A DNA stretch of 64,000 bases from the NCBI GenBank assembly GCA_016707605.1, contig JADJHJ010000009.1, positions 124,001 through 188,000 on the forward strand. The letters run 5' to 3'. The DNA is from Candidatus Promineofilum glycogenicum. GTDB lineage: Bacteria > Chloroflexota > Anaerolineae > Promineifilales > Promineifilaceae. The position numbers were made by a program, and so were the translations under genes. How positions within the stretch are numbered: position 1 is the first letter of the stretch; every line of letters begins with the position of its first letter. The notes under the pieces were generated by a model. That model had not been told where the DNA came from. It saw only the letters and a list, made by a program, of their open reading frames with translations, and searched no databases. This document shows positions 6,620 through 18,078 of this stretch, piece after piece.

Positions 6620-9385
6620 ATGAGTGATGTCTACGATCCGGCGGCCATCGAGCCGAAGTGGCAGGAGCAGTGGGAGGCGGATGGGCTGTATCGGGCTAAG
6701 GTGGATTGGGAGCGGCCGAAGTACTACGCCCTGACCATGCTGCCCTACCCCAGCGGCGACCTCCACATCGGCCACTGGTTCGCCATGACCCCGTCCGACG
6801 CGCGGGCGCGCTTCATGCGCATGCGCGGCTACAACGTCCTCTTCCCGATGGGCTTCGACGCCTTCGGTCTGCCGGCCGAGAACGCCGCCATCCAGCGCAA
6901 CATCCACCCCAAGACGTGGACCTACGCCAACATCGAGCGCATGCGCCGCCAATTGCGCAGCATGGGGGCGATGTTCGACTGGCAGCGCGAGGCGGTCAGT
7001 TGCGACCCGGCCTACTACCAGTGGACGGAGTGGTTCTTCAGCCGCTTCTTCGAACACGACCTGGCCTATCGCGGCGAGGGGCTGGTCAACTGGTCGGAGA
7101 CGCTGCAAACGGTGCTGGCCAACGAGCAGGTCATCGACGGCAAGGACGAGCGCACCGGCCAGCCGGTCATTCAGAAGATGATGGAGCAGTGGTTCTTCCG
7201 CATCACTCGCTACGCCGACGAGTTGCTGGACTTCACGCCGATTGACTGGCCCGACCCGGTGCGGCTGATGCAGACGAACTGGATCGGCCGCAGCGAAGGC
7301 GCGCGCGTCGTCTTTACCAGCGAGAGCGGCGACCCGATTGAGGTCTTCACCACTCGGCCCGATACCCTGTGGGGGGCGACGTTCATGGTGCTGGCCCCGG
7401 AGCACGACCTGGTTGACAAAGTGACCGGCGACGAGCAGCGGGCGGCCGTGGACGCCTACCGGGCGCAGGCGGCGCGGGCGACGGAGATCGAGCGCCTGTC
7501 GGAGACGCGCGAGAAGACGGGCGTCTTCACCGGCGGCTACGCCATTAACCCGGTCAACGGCGCGCGTATTCCCATCTGGATCGCCGACTACGTGCTGAGC
7601 ACCTACGGCACGGGAGCGATCATGGCCGTGCCCGCCCACGACCAGCGCGACTTCGACTTCGCCCGCCAGTACGGCCTGGACATCGTCCCGGTCATCCAGC
7701 CGGAGGGCGAGCCGCTGGACGGGGCGACGATGGCCGCGGCCTACGTTGGGCCGGGGGTGATGGTCAACAGCGCCCTGTTCGACGGCACGCCGGTGACGGC
7801 GGCCAAGGGCTTTGCCAATCCGTCCATTGGCGCGGTGGCCGACTGGCTGGCCGAGCGCGGCTGCGGGGCGAAGTCGATCAACTACCGCCTGCGCGACTGG
7901 CTGATCAGCCGCCAGCGCTACTGGGGCGCGCCCATTCCGGCCGTGTTTGCCGCCGACGGCGCGATTGAGATGGTTCCCGACGCGCAGTTGCCGGTGCTGC
8001 TGCCCGACGACGTAGAGTTCCGGCCCACCGGCCAAAGCCCGCTGCGCTATCACGACGGCTTCCTGAACACCACCGACGCCGACGGCCGCCCGGCCCGCCG
8101 CGAGACGGACACGATGGACACCTTCATGTGCTCGTCGTGGTACCAATACCGCTACCTCAGCCCCACCTACGACCGCGGCCCGTTCGACCCGCAAGAGGCG
8201 GCCTACTGGCTGCCGGTCGACGTCTACACCGGCGGGCAGGAGCACGCCACGATGCACCTGCTCTACACGCGCTTCTTCACCAAGGTCATGCGCGACTTGG
8301 GTCTGTTCGATGAGGCGGCGCGTATCATGAGCGAGCACGGCCGCGACCCGGCCGGCCAGTTCGACGAGCCGATGACCGGCCTGCGCAACCAGGGGCAAAT
8401 CCTGGGCGCGGAGCGCAAGGGGGACGTCATTCTGGCCTATGGCCGGCGCGAGGGCAACAAGCTCACCGCCGCGCGGGTGGAGGTCATCGAGCCGGGGACG
8501 ATGCCGCCCGGTCTGCGCGACGACGTAGTCGTGGGCGAGATCATGCGCCGCACCGAGAACGTGATGCAGGTGGACGTTGGCGGCGAGTTGTTCACCGTCG
8601 AGGTCGCGCCTAACGCCGTCATCAGCGTGCCGGCCATCGAGGGCGACAACACCGTCAACCAGTTGCGCCACCATCTGGACGTGCAGCGCATGTCGAAGAG
8701 CAAGGGCAACGTCGTCAACCCCGACGAACTGGTGGCCCAGTTCGGGGCCGACACGGTGCGCGCCTACCTGATGTTCTTCGCCAAGTGGGACCAGGGCGGG
8801 CCGTGGAACTACGAGGGCATCAAGGGGCCGCAACGGCTGTTGCAGGACGTATGGGAGATTGGCCAGGCGCAATACACCCCCGGTGAGGACGCTGCCGCCT
8901 CGCGCGCTTTGCGCCGCAAGACGCATCAGGTCATCCGCAAGGTGACGCAGGACATGGAGGCGTTCTCCTTCAACACCGCCGTGGCGGCGATCATGGAGTT
9001 GCGCAACGCCATTCTGGCCGCGCAGCGCGAAGGCGGCGTTGACCGCGCGGCCTGGAACGAGGCGGTCGAGTCGCTGCTGCTGTTGCTGGCCCCCGTCTCG
9101 CCCCACATCACCGAAGAGTTGTGGGCGCGGCGCGGCCTGCCCTATAGTATCCACGAGCAACTGTGGCCGCAGTGGGATGATGACGTGGCCCGCGAGGAGC
9201 AGATCAGCCTCATCGTGCAGGTCAACGGCAAGACGCGCGACCGGATCGAGGTGGCGGCCGACCTGACCGACGACGAGCTGCGCGCCGTGGCTCTGTCTTC
9301 CGATAAGCTGTCGCGCTGGCTGGACGGCAAGCCCCCGCGCCAGGTCATCGTCGTCCGGGGCAAACTCGTCAACATCGTCGTATAA
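6620..9385 (+). CDS. leuS: Leucyl-tRNA synthetase
   Basis: Class I synthetase charging tRNA-Leu, 921 residues. HIGH is at residues 49-52 in YPSGDLHIGHW, KMSKS appears as RMSKSKGN near 690; between them lies the CP1 editing domain (TTRPDTLWGATFMVL, YGTGAIMAVPAHDQRD). A leucine-specific insertion of about 100 residues precedes KMSKS (near 573-685), explaining the length above the common ~820-860. The ATG at 6620 follows GGCGGAGAAGC. Expression should respond to uncharged tRNA-Leu via the T-box leader upstream. Confidence 0.98.
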   Translation: MSDVYDPAAIEPKWQEQWEADGLYRAKVDWERPKYYALTMLPYPSGDLHIGHWFAMTPSDARARFMRMRGYNVLFPMGFDAFGLPAENAAIQRNIHPKTWTYANIERMRRQLRSMGAMFDWQREAVSCDPAYYQWTEWFFSRFFEHDLAYRGEGLVNWSETLQTVLANEQVIDGKDERTGQPVIQKMMEQWFFRITRYADELLDFTPIDWPDPVRLMQTNWIGRSEGARVVFTSESGDPIEVFTTRPDTLWGATFMVLAPEHDLVDKVTGDEQRAAVDAYRAQAARATEIERLSETREKTGVFTGGYAINPVNGARIPIWIADYVLSTYGTGAIMAVPAHDQRDFDFARQYGLDIVPVIQPEGEPLDGATMAAAYVGPGVMVNSALFDGTPVTAAKGFANPSIGAVADWLAERGCGAKSINYRLRDWLISRQRYWGAPIPAVFAADGAIEMVPDAQLPVLLPDDVEFRPTGQSPLRYHDGFLNTTDADGRPARRETDTMDTFMCSSWYQYRYLSPTYDRGPFDPQEAAYWLPVDVYTGGQEHATMHLLYTRFFTKVMRDLGLFDEAARIMSEHGRDPAGQFDEPMTGLRNQGQILGAERKGDVILAYGRREGNKLTAARVEVIEPGTMPPGLRDDVVVGEIMRRTENVMQVDVGGELFTVEVAPNAVISVPAIEGDNTVNQLRHHLDVQRMSKSKGNVVNPDELVAQFGADTVRAYLMFFAKWDQGGPWNYEGIKGPQRLLQDVWEIGQAQYTPGEDAAASRALRRKTHQVIRKVTQDMEAFSFNTAVAAIMELRNAILAAQREGGVDRAAWNEAVESLLLLLAPVSPHITEELWARRGLPYSIHEQLWPQWDDDVAREEQISLIVQVNGKTRDRIEVAADLTDDELRAVALSSDKLSRWLDGKPPRQVIVVRGKLVNIVV

Positions 9386-9395
9386 GAAGAAGAGA

Positions 9396-9530
9396 AAGAA
9401 GCTCACGCAAAGAGCCAAGAAAGCAAAGGCGCAAAGGAAGAAATGACTTTCTTTTCTTCCTTTGCGCCTTTGCCCCTTAGCGCCTTTGCGTGAGCTTCTT
9501 AAATCTGCCCAATCTGCCTAATCTGCGGAT
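9396..9530. repeat. Long palindrome with a half CAGATT-type arm
   Basis: GAAGCTCACGCAAAG...CTTTGCGTGAGCTTC (9398-9502) with internal GCAAAGGCGCAAAGGAAG inverted units, then one CAGATT-family arm (AATCTGCCCAATCTGCCTAA) up to the LysE-type stop. It separates convergent leuS and the exporter. Confidence 0.8.
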
Positions 9531-10159
9531 TATGAAAGCAGGGCGCGTAGGCCGGTGGTTAGCTGGTAGAGGGCGAAGGCCAGGAGGGCCACGGCCGAGA
9601 CGAGGCCCAGGGCGCGGTTGAGCCGGGGGTCGATGCGCCCGGTCAGCCCGGCGACGAGGACGAAGACGGCCATGCCACCAACCAGCGCGGCGTAGAAGCC
9701 GAGCAGGAAGGCCAGCCCCAGCGCCGGGCTTGCCCGCCAGCCGGCGATGAGGATTGGCCCGCTGATGGTGGCCCAGAAGATGTAGGGGGAGGGGCTGAGG
9801 GCGTTCATGAGCGACGCTTTGAGGATGGCGGCCAGAGTTGACCCCGGCGGCGGCTCGGCCGGCCCGCCATCGCTCTGACTCTCGGCCCGGAACGCCCGCC
9901 ACGCCCACCACGCCAGATAGAGCATAAACAGCCCACCCGCCACTCGCAGCCCATCCAGAAAGCGCTCCGGCAGCCGCGTCAGCACCAGCAGCACCACAGC
10001 CACAATCGGCGGGTCGCTGAGGAACGGCGCGAGGACGGCCGGCATGGCCCGCCGCCAGCCGTGGCGCGCCACCAGCGACAGCAGGAAGGCCTGGAACGGG
10101 CCGGGCTGCACCGAAGCCGTCGCGCCCAGAACGAGGCCCTGGAGCAGATAGGTTAGCAC
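9530..10159 (-). CDS. LysE/RhtB family amino-acid exporter
   Basis: A 209-residue membrane protein with the family start LLQGLVLGATASVQPGPFQAF and about six hydrophobic segments, predicted to export an amino acid or related metabolite by proton exchange. The start is GTG at 10159 with a weak ribosome site. It lies 21 bases after the methionine aminopeptidase stop and is probably co-transcribed. The stop codon overlaps the end of a CAGATT-type repeat arm. Substrate not predictable. Confidence 0.88.
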   Translation of the reverse strand: MLTYLLQGLVLGATASVQPGPFQAFLLSLVARHGWRRAMPAVLAPFLSDPPIVAVVLLVLTRLPERFLDGLRVAGGLFMLYLAWWAWRAFRAESQSDGGPAEPPPGSTLAAILKASLMNALSPSPYIFWATISGPILIAGWRASPALGLAFLLGFYAALVGGMAVFVLVAGLTGRIDPRLNRALGLVSAVALLAFALYQLTTGLRALLS

Positions 10160-10180
10160 GGGTGGAGCGGTGGCACGGCC

Positions 10181-10945
10181 CTAGAGCACGCTCAGGATGT
10201 CCGGCCCGTTGTGGGTGATGGCCACCGTATGCTCGAACTGCACCGACAGACTGCCGTCGGCGGTGATGACCGTCCAGCCATCGGGCAGCAGAATCCAGTC
10301 GTGCTGGCCGGCGTTGATCATCGGCTCGATGGTGAAGGTCAGGCCCGGCTTCAGGCGCGGCCCGCGCTCCGCCTGGCGGATGTGGGAGACGGATAGGTCT
10401 TCGTGCAGGGCGCGGCCGATGCCGTGGCCGCCCCACTCATGGACGACCGTCACCCCCTGGGTGTCGGCGTAGTTCTCGATGGCCCGGCCGATGTCGTTGA
10501 GAAAGTTATTGTATTGCGCCGCCGCGATGCCCCGCCGCAGCGCCTCGCGGCCGATAGCCAGCAGGCGTTCCGTCTCGGCCGAGACGTGGCCGACGGGATA
10601 GGTGACGCAGGCGTCACCGCAAAACCCCTTGTGGCGCAGGCCGATGTCGATGCCGACGATGTCGCCTTCCTTCAGGACGCGGCCGTCGGGGATGCCGTGG
10701 CAGATCTCGTGGTTGACCGAGGCGCAGATGACGCCGGGGAAGGGCGGGTGTTCGCTGCCGCGGCCGCGGTAGCCTTTGTAGAGCGTCTCCGCCCCCTGTT
10801 TGTAGATGTGGTCTTCGACCAGGCGATCCAGTTGTTTGAGGGTGACACCGGGCTTGATATTCTCTTCGAGGATGGCGAAGCACTCGGCAACGAGGCGGCC
10901 GGACGCGCGCATCCGGGCCAGTTCTTTGGCGTTTTTCAGTCTCAT
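10181..10945 (-). CDS. map: Methionine aminopeptidase, type I
   Basis: Removes the initiator methionine from new proteins using two metal ions. Ligands are visible in GDIVGIDIGLRHKGFCGDACVTY (two Asp), VVHEWGGHGIGRALHED (His) and LTFTIEPMI (Glu). 254 residues, normal for the type I form without zinc-finger extension. An upstream ATG at 10966 would place a TATACT promoter box inside the gene, so MRLKNAKELARMRASG at 10945 is preferred; this puts the ATG about 9 bases after the box. Confidence 0.95.
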   Translation of the reverse strand: MRLKNAKELARMRASGRLVAECFAILEENIKPGVTLKQLDRLVEDHIYKQGAETLYKGYRGRGSEHPPFPGVICASVNHEICHGIPDGRVLKEGDIVGIDIGLRHKGFCGDACVTYPVGHVSAETERLLAIGREALRRGIAAAQYNNFLNDIGRAIENYADTQGVTVVHEWGGHGIGRALHEDLSVSHIRQAERGPRLKPGLTFTIEPMINAGQHDWILLPDGWTVITADGSLSVQFEHTVAITHNGPDILSVL

Positions 10946-10963
10946 TGAGGACGGAGTATAGCA

Positions 10964-11000
10964 CAAAAAGAGGCCTGTCGCTCAGGCGACAGGCCCCTCT
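10964..11000 (-). terminator. Terminator of the fasciclin gene
   Basis: On the minus strand GCCTGTCGC-CTGA-GCGACAGGC stem flanked by AGAGG/CCTCT, then TTTTT. A TATACT box for map follows directly. Confidence 0.85.
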
Positions 11001-11022
11001 GAGATAGGCGGGCCGGTTGGCG

Positions 11023-12039
11023 TTACGGGATCATCACCCGGTCAATGACGTGGATGATGCCGTTAGATGCCTGGATGTTGGTCATCAGCAGCTTGGCGCC
11101 GCTGATGTCGATGATCTGGCCGTCGTCGCTGTTGATGAACAGCGGCCGGCCGCCGGACAGCGTCGGCACCAGGTCGTCGGTCGCCAACTGGTCGCGCGTC
11201 AGGCGGTCGTTGACGACGTGGTAGAGCAGGATGGCTTCCAGTTCGTCCTGGCTCAGATCGACGTCGCCCAGGGCGGCGAAGGCGTCGTCGGTCGGGGCGA
11301 AGACGGTGTAGTTGCCCGGCTCGGCGAAGGTGTCAGCCCAGCCGGTGGCTTCCAGCGCGCCGAGGAGACTGGTGAAGTTGCCCGCTTGGGCGGCGATTTC
11401 GGCGATGGTCAGCGAGGCGGTATCACCGTCCGCGTCGCCGGTTGGCGTCGTGGTATCGGCTGTGGTCGTCTCCGTCGTGGCGCCGTCGGTCGTAGCGGTT
11501 GTGTCCGTCGTGGTCGTGTCCGTCGTGTCGGTAGCGGTGATGGCTTCCGGCAACAGCACGCGATTGATGGCATGGATGACGCCGTTCTTGGCCGGCACGT
11601 CGGCCGTCACGACGCGAGCGTCGTTGACGAAGACGTTGTCATTGCGCGTAGTGATGGTCAGTTCCTCGCCCTGAAGCGTCATCACCGTGCCCATCTCCAG
11701 CAGTTCGGCGCTGGAGTAGTTGCCGGCGACAACGTGGTAGGTCAGCACAGTGGTCAGCGCGCCCTTGGGGTCGGCCATCGCTGCGGCCAGCAGGTCGGGG
11801 TTGGCCTCGTCCAGGTTGGCAAAGGCGGCGTCAGTGGGGGCGAAGACAGTGTACTGGGCGTCGGCCGAAGCCAGCGTGTCGGCCAGCCCGGCGGCGACGA
11901 TGGCCGCATGGACGTTGTCAAAGGAGCTGTTCTTGGCAGCGATGTCGACGATGTTGTCGTTTGTCTGCGCCGCGACGCCTAATGCGCTGAAGCTGAGCAG
12001 CAAAAGGAGCGATAGCAGAAGTAAGGCTTTCCGTCTCAT
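11023..12039 (-). CDS. Secreted protein with two fasciclin (FAS1) domains
   Basis: 338 residues: signal peptide (LLLLSLLLLLSFSALGVAAQ), FAS1 domain at ~28-160 (FDNVHAAIVAAGLADTL, YTVFAPTDAAFANL), a low-complexity Thr/Asp linker at ~165-205 and a second FAS1 domain at ~205-335 (FTSLLGALEATGWADTF, YTVFAPTDDAFAAL, NGIIHVIDRVMIP). FAS1 domains usually mediate adhesion or surface interactions. Probably exported and monocistronic, ending at a strong terminator. Upstream is a long non-coding region shared with the divergent MFS gene. Confidence 0.93.
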   Translation of the reverse strand: MRRKALLLLSLLLLLSFSALGVAAQTNDNIVDIAAKNSSFDNVHAAIVAAGLADTLASADAQYTVFAPTDAAFANLDEANPDLLAAAMADPKGALTTVLTYHVVAGNYSSAELLEMGTVMTLQGEELTITTRNDNVFVNDARVVTADVPAKNGVIHAINRVLLPEAITATDTTDTTTTDTTATTDGATTETTTADTTTPTGDADGDTASLTIAEIAAQAGNFTSLLGALEATGWADTFAEPGNYTVFAPTDDAFAALGDVDLSQDELEAILLYHVVNDRLTRDQLATDDLVPTLSGGRPLFINSDDGQIIDISGAKLLMTNIQASNGIIHVIDRVMIP

Positions 12040-12376
12040 GGGTTGTTTCCTCCAATCGTATGTTGGCGCCGGCGTCGGGCCGGCTGGCGATTTAAAGCTA
12101 CATTGTGCTCGTCAACATGGCTCATCTTAGATCCAAACGCGTCCTCGTTTCTAGCCCTCGGTCGCCACTACTCATGGTTTGCACATGTTTTGTACAAACA
12201 TGTCCGGCTTTTGTATAGCAACTGCCTGATTGCCACCCAACGCCGGGTGGCTAACTATTAGCTACTTATTTGCGAGAGATAGTGATATTTCACATGGATA
12301 TTAAGATTATTGACAAAGATAGTAAGAAAATGTATACTGCGTAAACTAATCCGACAGACCTTGGTACGAGGTGGCT
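12040..12376. promoter_or_regulatory. Divergent intergenic region with operator-like palindrome
   Basis: 337 bases between fasciclin and MFS genes, more AT-rich than its surroundings. It holds an ACATGTTT-TGTAC-AAACATGT inverted repeat at about 12184-12205 and the MFS promoter. No small gene is convincing here. Confidence 0.5.
12310..12338 (+). promoter_or_regulatory. Consensus sigma-70 promoter of the MFS gene
   Basis: TTGACA (12310-12315), 17 bp, TATACT (12333-12338); expected start of transcription near 12345. Confidence 0.8.
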
Positions 12377-13675
12377 ATGGCTGACAATAGCTCGACAGCG
12401 GCGCGTTCCCTGCGCCCGTTTATGACGCTGTGGGTGGGGCAGGTCTTCTCCCTGCTGGGCAGTCAACTGGTGCAGTTCGCCCTCATCTGGTGGCTGACGC
12501 AGCAGACTGGCTCGGCCACGGTGCTGGCCCTGGCCTCGATTGTCGGCCTGGTGCCCCAGGTGGTGCTGGGGCCGTTCGTTGGCCCGCTGGTCGACCGCTG
12601 GAACCGCAAGCGGACGATGGTCCTGGCCGACGCGACCGTGGCCCTGGCGACGCTGGTTCTGGCGGTCCTGTTCTGGTTGGGCCTGGCCGAACTCTGGCAC
12701 GTCTACGCCATCCTCTTCGTCCGCGCTCTGGGCGGCACGTTCCACGGCCCGGCAATTTCCGCCTCGACTTCGCTTATGGTGCCGCCGGAGCACCTGACCC
12801 GCGTGCAAGGGCTGAACCAGATGCTCAACGGCGGTCTCAACATCATATCCGCTCCCTTGGGCGCGCTGTTGCTGCAACTGCTACCGCTGCAAGGGGTGTT
12901 GTTGATCGACCTGGTGACGGCGGCCCTTGCCATCACCTCGGTGCTGCTGGTGCGCGTGCCGCAGCCGCAGCATGAAGCGGCCGGAGCAGCCGGCTCGCCC
13001 GTCGGCCAGTACTGGCAGGATTTGCGCGCCGGCTTGCGCTACGTCCTCAACTGGCGCGGCCTGCTGATTCTAATGGGCATGGCCACGCTGATCAACCTGG
13101 TGCTCAGCCCGTCGATGAGCTTCATTCCCCTGTTGGTCACGGAGCACTTCCAGGGCACGGCCTGGCATCTGAGCGCAATGGAGGCGGCGCTGGGTATCGG
13201 CGTGCTGGTGGGCGGTGTGTTGCTCGGCGCGTGGGGCGGTTTCAAGAGCCGCGTCTATACGTCGTTGGTGGGTCTCGTTGGCCTGGGGCTGAGCGTTCTA
13301 CTGGCCGGGGTTGTACCGTCGTCGCAATTCGCCCTGGCCGTGCTGGCGATGGGCCTGATGGGCCTGATGTCGTCAATCACCAACGGGCCGATCATGGCTG
13401 TGTTGCAGGCATCCGTCGCGCCGTCCATGCAGGGGCGCGTCTTCACTCTGCTCAGTAGCGCGGCGATGGCCATGATGCCACTGGGGCTGGCCGTGGCCGG
13501 GCCGCTGGCCGACGCCATGGGCGTGCGGACGTGGTTTGTGATTGGCGGGCTGGTCACGCTGGCTTTGGGTCTTGGCGGCTACTTCATCCCCTCCCTGGTC
13601 AACATCGAGGGCGACCGCGACGCCCACGCGGAGACGGTCGCGGCCGGGATGATGCCTGAGTCCCCTGCCGGTTGA
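12377..13675 (+). CDS. MFS transporter (macrolide/enterobactin-exporter type)
   Basis: A 432-residue major facilitator protein with twelve likely membrane segments, start FMTLWVGQVFSLLGSQLVQF, and the loop-2 motif GPLVDRWNRKRTMVLAD near residue 68, typical of drug or siderophore efflux MFS_3 proteins. ATG 12377 has GAGG seven bases upstream; a GTG at 12371 overlaps that site. A very strong promoter and an ACATGTTT palindrome upstream suggest regulation. Substrate unknown. Confidence 0.9.
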   Translation: MADNSSTAARSLRPFMTLWVGQVFSLLGSQLVQFALIWWLTQQTGSATVLALASIVGLVPQVVLGPFVGPLVDRWNRKRTMVLADATVALATLVLAVLFWLGLAELWHVYAILFVRALGGTFHGPAISASTSLMVPPEHLTRVQGLNQMLNGGLNIISAPLGALLLQLLPLQGVLLIDLVTAALAITSVLLVRVPQPQHEAAGAAGSPVGQYWQDLRAGLRYVLNWRGLLILMGMATLINLVLSPSMSFIPLLVTEHFQGTAWHLSAMEAALGIGVLVGGVLLGAWGGFKSRVYTSLVGLVGLGLSVLLAGVVPSSQFALAVLAMGLMGLMSSITNGPIMAVLQASVAPSMQGRVFTLLSSAAMAMMPLGLAVAGPLADAMGVRTWFVIGGLVTLALGLGGYFIPSLVNIEGDRDAHAETVAAGMMPESPAG

Positions 13676-13686
13676 GGCCGGTTGCT

Positions 13687-13754
13687 GTAGCGCGATTCGC
13701 CGAATCGCGGCGGCTCAACAAACATCTGGCCGCGATTTGGACAATCGCGTTACG
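13687..13754. repeat. GCGATTTGG-type palindrome pair
   Basis: GTAGCGCGATTCGCCGAATCGCGG at the left and CCGCGATTTGGACAATCGCGTTACGC at the right; the same family as 4653 and 33485, between two convergent genes. Confidence 0.8.
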
Positions 13755-14135
13755 CTAGATCGAGGTCGAAATGGAGCGCAGGGCGATGCCGAACAGGAAT
13801 AGCGTTGTGAAGGCCAGCACCCACTGCGCCCGGTTGGTGTCGTCGCCGCGCAGGACGGAGACGTAGATGAAGGGCAGGAAGATCAGGGCAAAGACGCCGT
13901 AGAGCACGTGAATTTCCGGCCGGTCGATGTCCCCCAGGCCGCCGCCCACGGCCAGCGCCGTCCCCAACGCTGCCTGCACGATAAAGATGAGCTGGCCAAT
14001 GAACGCCGCGCCCAGGTAGTTGCCATTGACCGACTGCCCGCGAATGGCCCGGAACAACCCCCACACCCCCAAAATCAAAAAGAACAACCAGGCCGTGTTG
14101 GATAGCGCCTGGTGAATGGTAACAAGAGTCGTCAT
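13755..14135 (-). CDS. Small four-helix membrane protein, function unknown
   Basis: 126 residues from ATG 14135 (MTTLVTIHQALSNTAWLFF). Four hydrophobic segments at about 12-30, 45-68, 78-98 and 105-122, with charged loops (RAIRGQS, RGDDTNRAQ). I do not recognise a named family. A longer start at 14198 would add residues without membrane character and overlap the folC promoter. Divergent from folC, convergent with the MFS gene. Confidence 0.7.
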   Translation of the reverse strand: MTTLVTIHQALSNTAWLFFLILGVWGLFRAIRGQSVNGNYLGAAFIGQLIFIVQAALGTALAVGGGLGDIDRPEIHVLYGVFALIFLPFIYVSVLRGDDTNRAQWVLAFTTLFLFGIALRSISTSI

Positions 14136-14193
14136 ATGATTGAGTGTAGCCAGCATGGGGGAGCAAGACAAACCTTCCATGCTCCGTTTAGGA

Positions 14194-14199
14194 TACAAT
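14194..14199 (+). promoter_or_regulatory. -10 box of folC, probably leaderless
   Basis: TACAAT ends seven bases before the folC ATG at 14207; the -35 region is weak. Confidence 0.4.
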
Positions 14200-14206
14200 T
14201 CGCCCC

Positions 14207-15578
14207 ATGGAGTCGTATGACCGCGCCCTCGATTATCTCTATGGTTTTATCAACTTCGAGCAGAAGTCGCTCGACCGCTACCAGGCGGCCAAGATCGATG
14301 CCGACCGGCCGCGCCGCCTGCTGGCGCTGCTCGATGACCCGCACCAGCGCTTCCCGTCCCTCCACATCGCCGGCACCAAGGGCAAAGGCTCGGTGGCGGC
14401 CATGTGCGCCGCCTGCCTGCGGCTGGCCGGGCTGCGCGTCGGCCTCTACACCTCGCCCCACCTGCGCGAGTTCCGCGAACGCATCCGCATCCTGACGCCC
14501 GACGACGCCGACGGCCGCATCTCTGAAGAAGCGTTCGTCGCCGTCATGGATCGCGTGCGCCCGGCCATCGAGGCCACGCCGGGCATCACCTGGTTCGAGA
14601 TCGTCACTGCCCTGGCCTTCGACCACTTCGCCGCCGAGGCGGTGGACGTGGCCGTGGTCGAGGTCGGCCTGGGCGGGCGGCTCGACGCCACCAACGTCCT
14701 GACGCCGCTGGTGTCGGTCATCACCAGCCTGAGCCTCGACCACACCCAACTGCTGGGCGACACGCTGGCCCAGATTGCCGCCGAGAAGGGGGGCATCATC
14801 AAGCCGGGCGTGCCCGTCGTCACCGCGCCGCAGCAGCCGGAGGCGTTGGCCACGCTGGAACAGATCGCCAACGAGCGCGGCGCGCCGCTGACCGTCGTCG
14901 GCCGCGACTGGCTCTACGAGGCCATTCGCCGCCACGACGATGGCGTCACCCGCCAGTCGATTGTCGCCGGCGACACTCCCAGTCCGCGTTTCATCCCCGC
15001 CGGCACGTCGTTCGTCGTCGGCCTGCCGGGCGAGCACCAGACGCTCAACGCCGCCGTGGCCCTGGCGACGTTGGAACGGGCGCAATCATACTTTCCCGGC
15101 TTGACCGTGGCCGACGCGCAGCGCGGGCTGGCGGCGGTCGAGTGGGCCGGGCGGCTACAGGTGTTGCAGGCTGGGCCGGAGCGGCCGGCGGTGCTGGTCG
15201 ACTGCGCCCACAACGACGACTCGGCGGCCAAACTTGTCGCCGCGCTGCGCCAGGATTACCGCTACGAGCGCCTCGTGCTGCTCTTCGGCGCGCCGGAGGA
15301 CAAGAACGTGGCCGGCATGTTGGCCCGCCTGCTGCCGCTGGCCGACGAGGTGGTGATGACCACGGCCAACCACCCGCGCTCGGCCACGCCGGAGCAACTG
15401 GCCGATATGGCCGCCGCGCTGGGCCACGACGCCGCCGTGACCCACAGCGTGGCCGACGGGCTGCGCGCCGCGCTGGCCGCCGCCGGGCCGGGCGATCTGG
15501 TCTGCGCCACCGGCTCGATCATCGTCGTGGGCGATTTGCTTAATCATTGGGACGCTCTACAATCGGACACGACCGTTT

Positions 15579-15586
<8 letters not shown>
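14207..15586 (+). CDS. folC: Folylpolyglutamate synthase / dihydrofolate synthase
   Basis: Adds glutamate to dihydropteroate or folates using ATP. 459 residues of the Mur-ligase fold: P-loop HIAGTKGKGSVAAM near residue 48, SPHLREFRERI near 85, EVGLGGRLDATNV near 155, and DHTQLLGDTLAQIAAEKGGIIKPGVPVV near 180. C-terminal ligase domain contains DCAHNDDSAAKL near 328. The start MESYDRALDYLY matches the family; no ribosome site precedes it. The 3' end overlaps lon by eight bases. Confidence 0.95.
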
Positions 15587-17999
<2,413 letters not shown>

Positions 18000-18008
18000 A
18001 GATAAAGC

Positions 18009-18060
18009 AACCACAGATTACACAGATTTCACAGATTACCTCTTAGTAATCTGTGTAATC
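18009..18060. repeat. CCACAGATTACACAGATT palindrome
   Basis: Arms of 9-base units ending CAGATT (ACCACAGATTACACAGATTT) with an incomplete right arm (GTAATCTGTGTAATC). It separates lon and the DUF1028 gene. Confidence 0.85.
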
Positions 18061-18078
18061 TTATCCCCTGGAAGAGCT

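Noticed and set aside
6368..9418. A 1016-residue open frame antisense to leuS
   Set aside because: It is the mirror frame of a GC-rich, strongly conserved gene, lacks any domain and is rich in Arg/Ala/Val; leuS explains the region.
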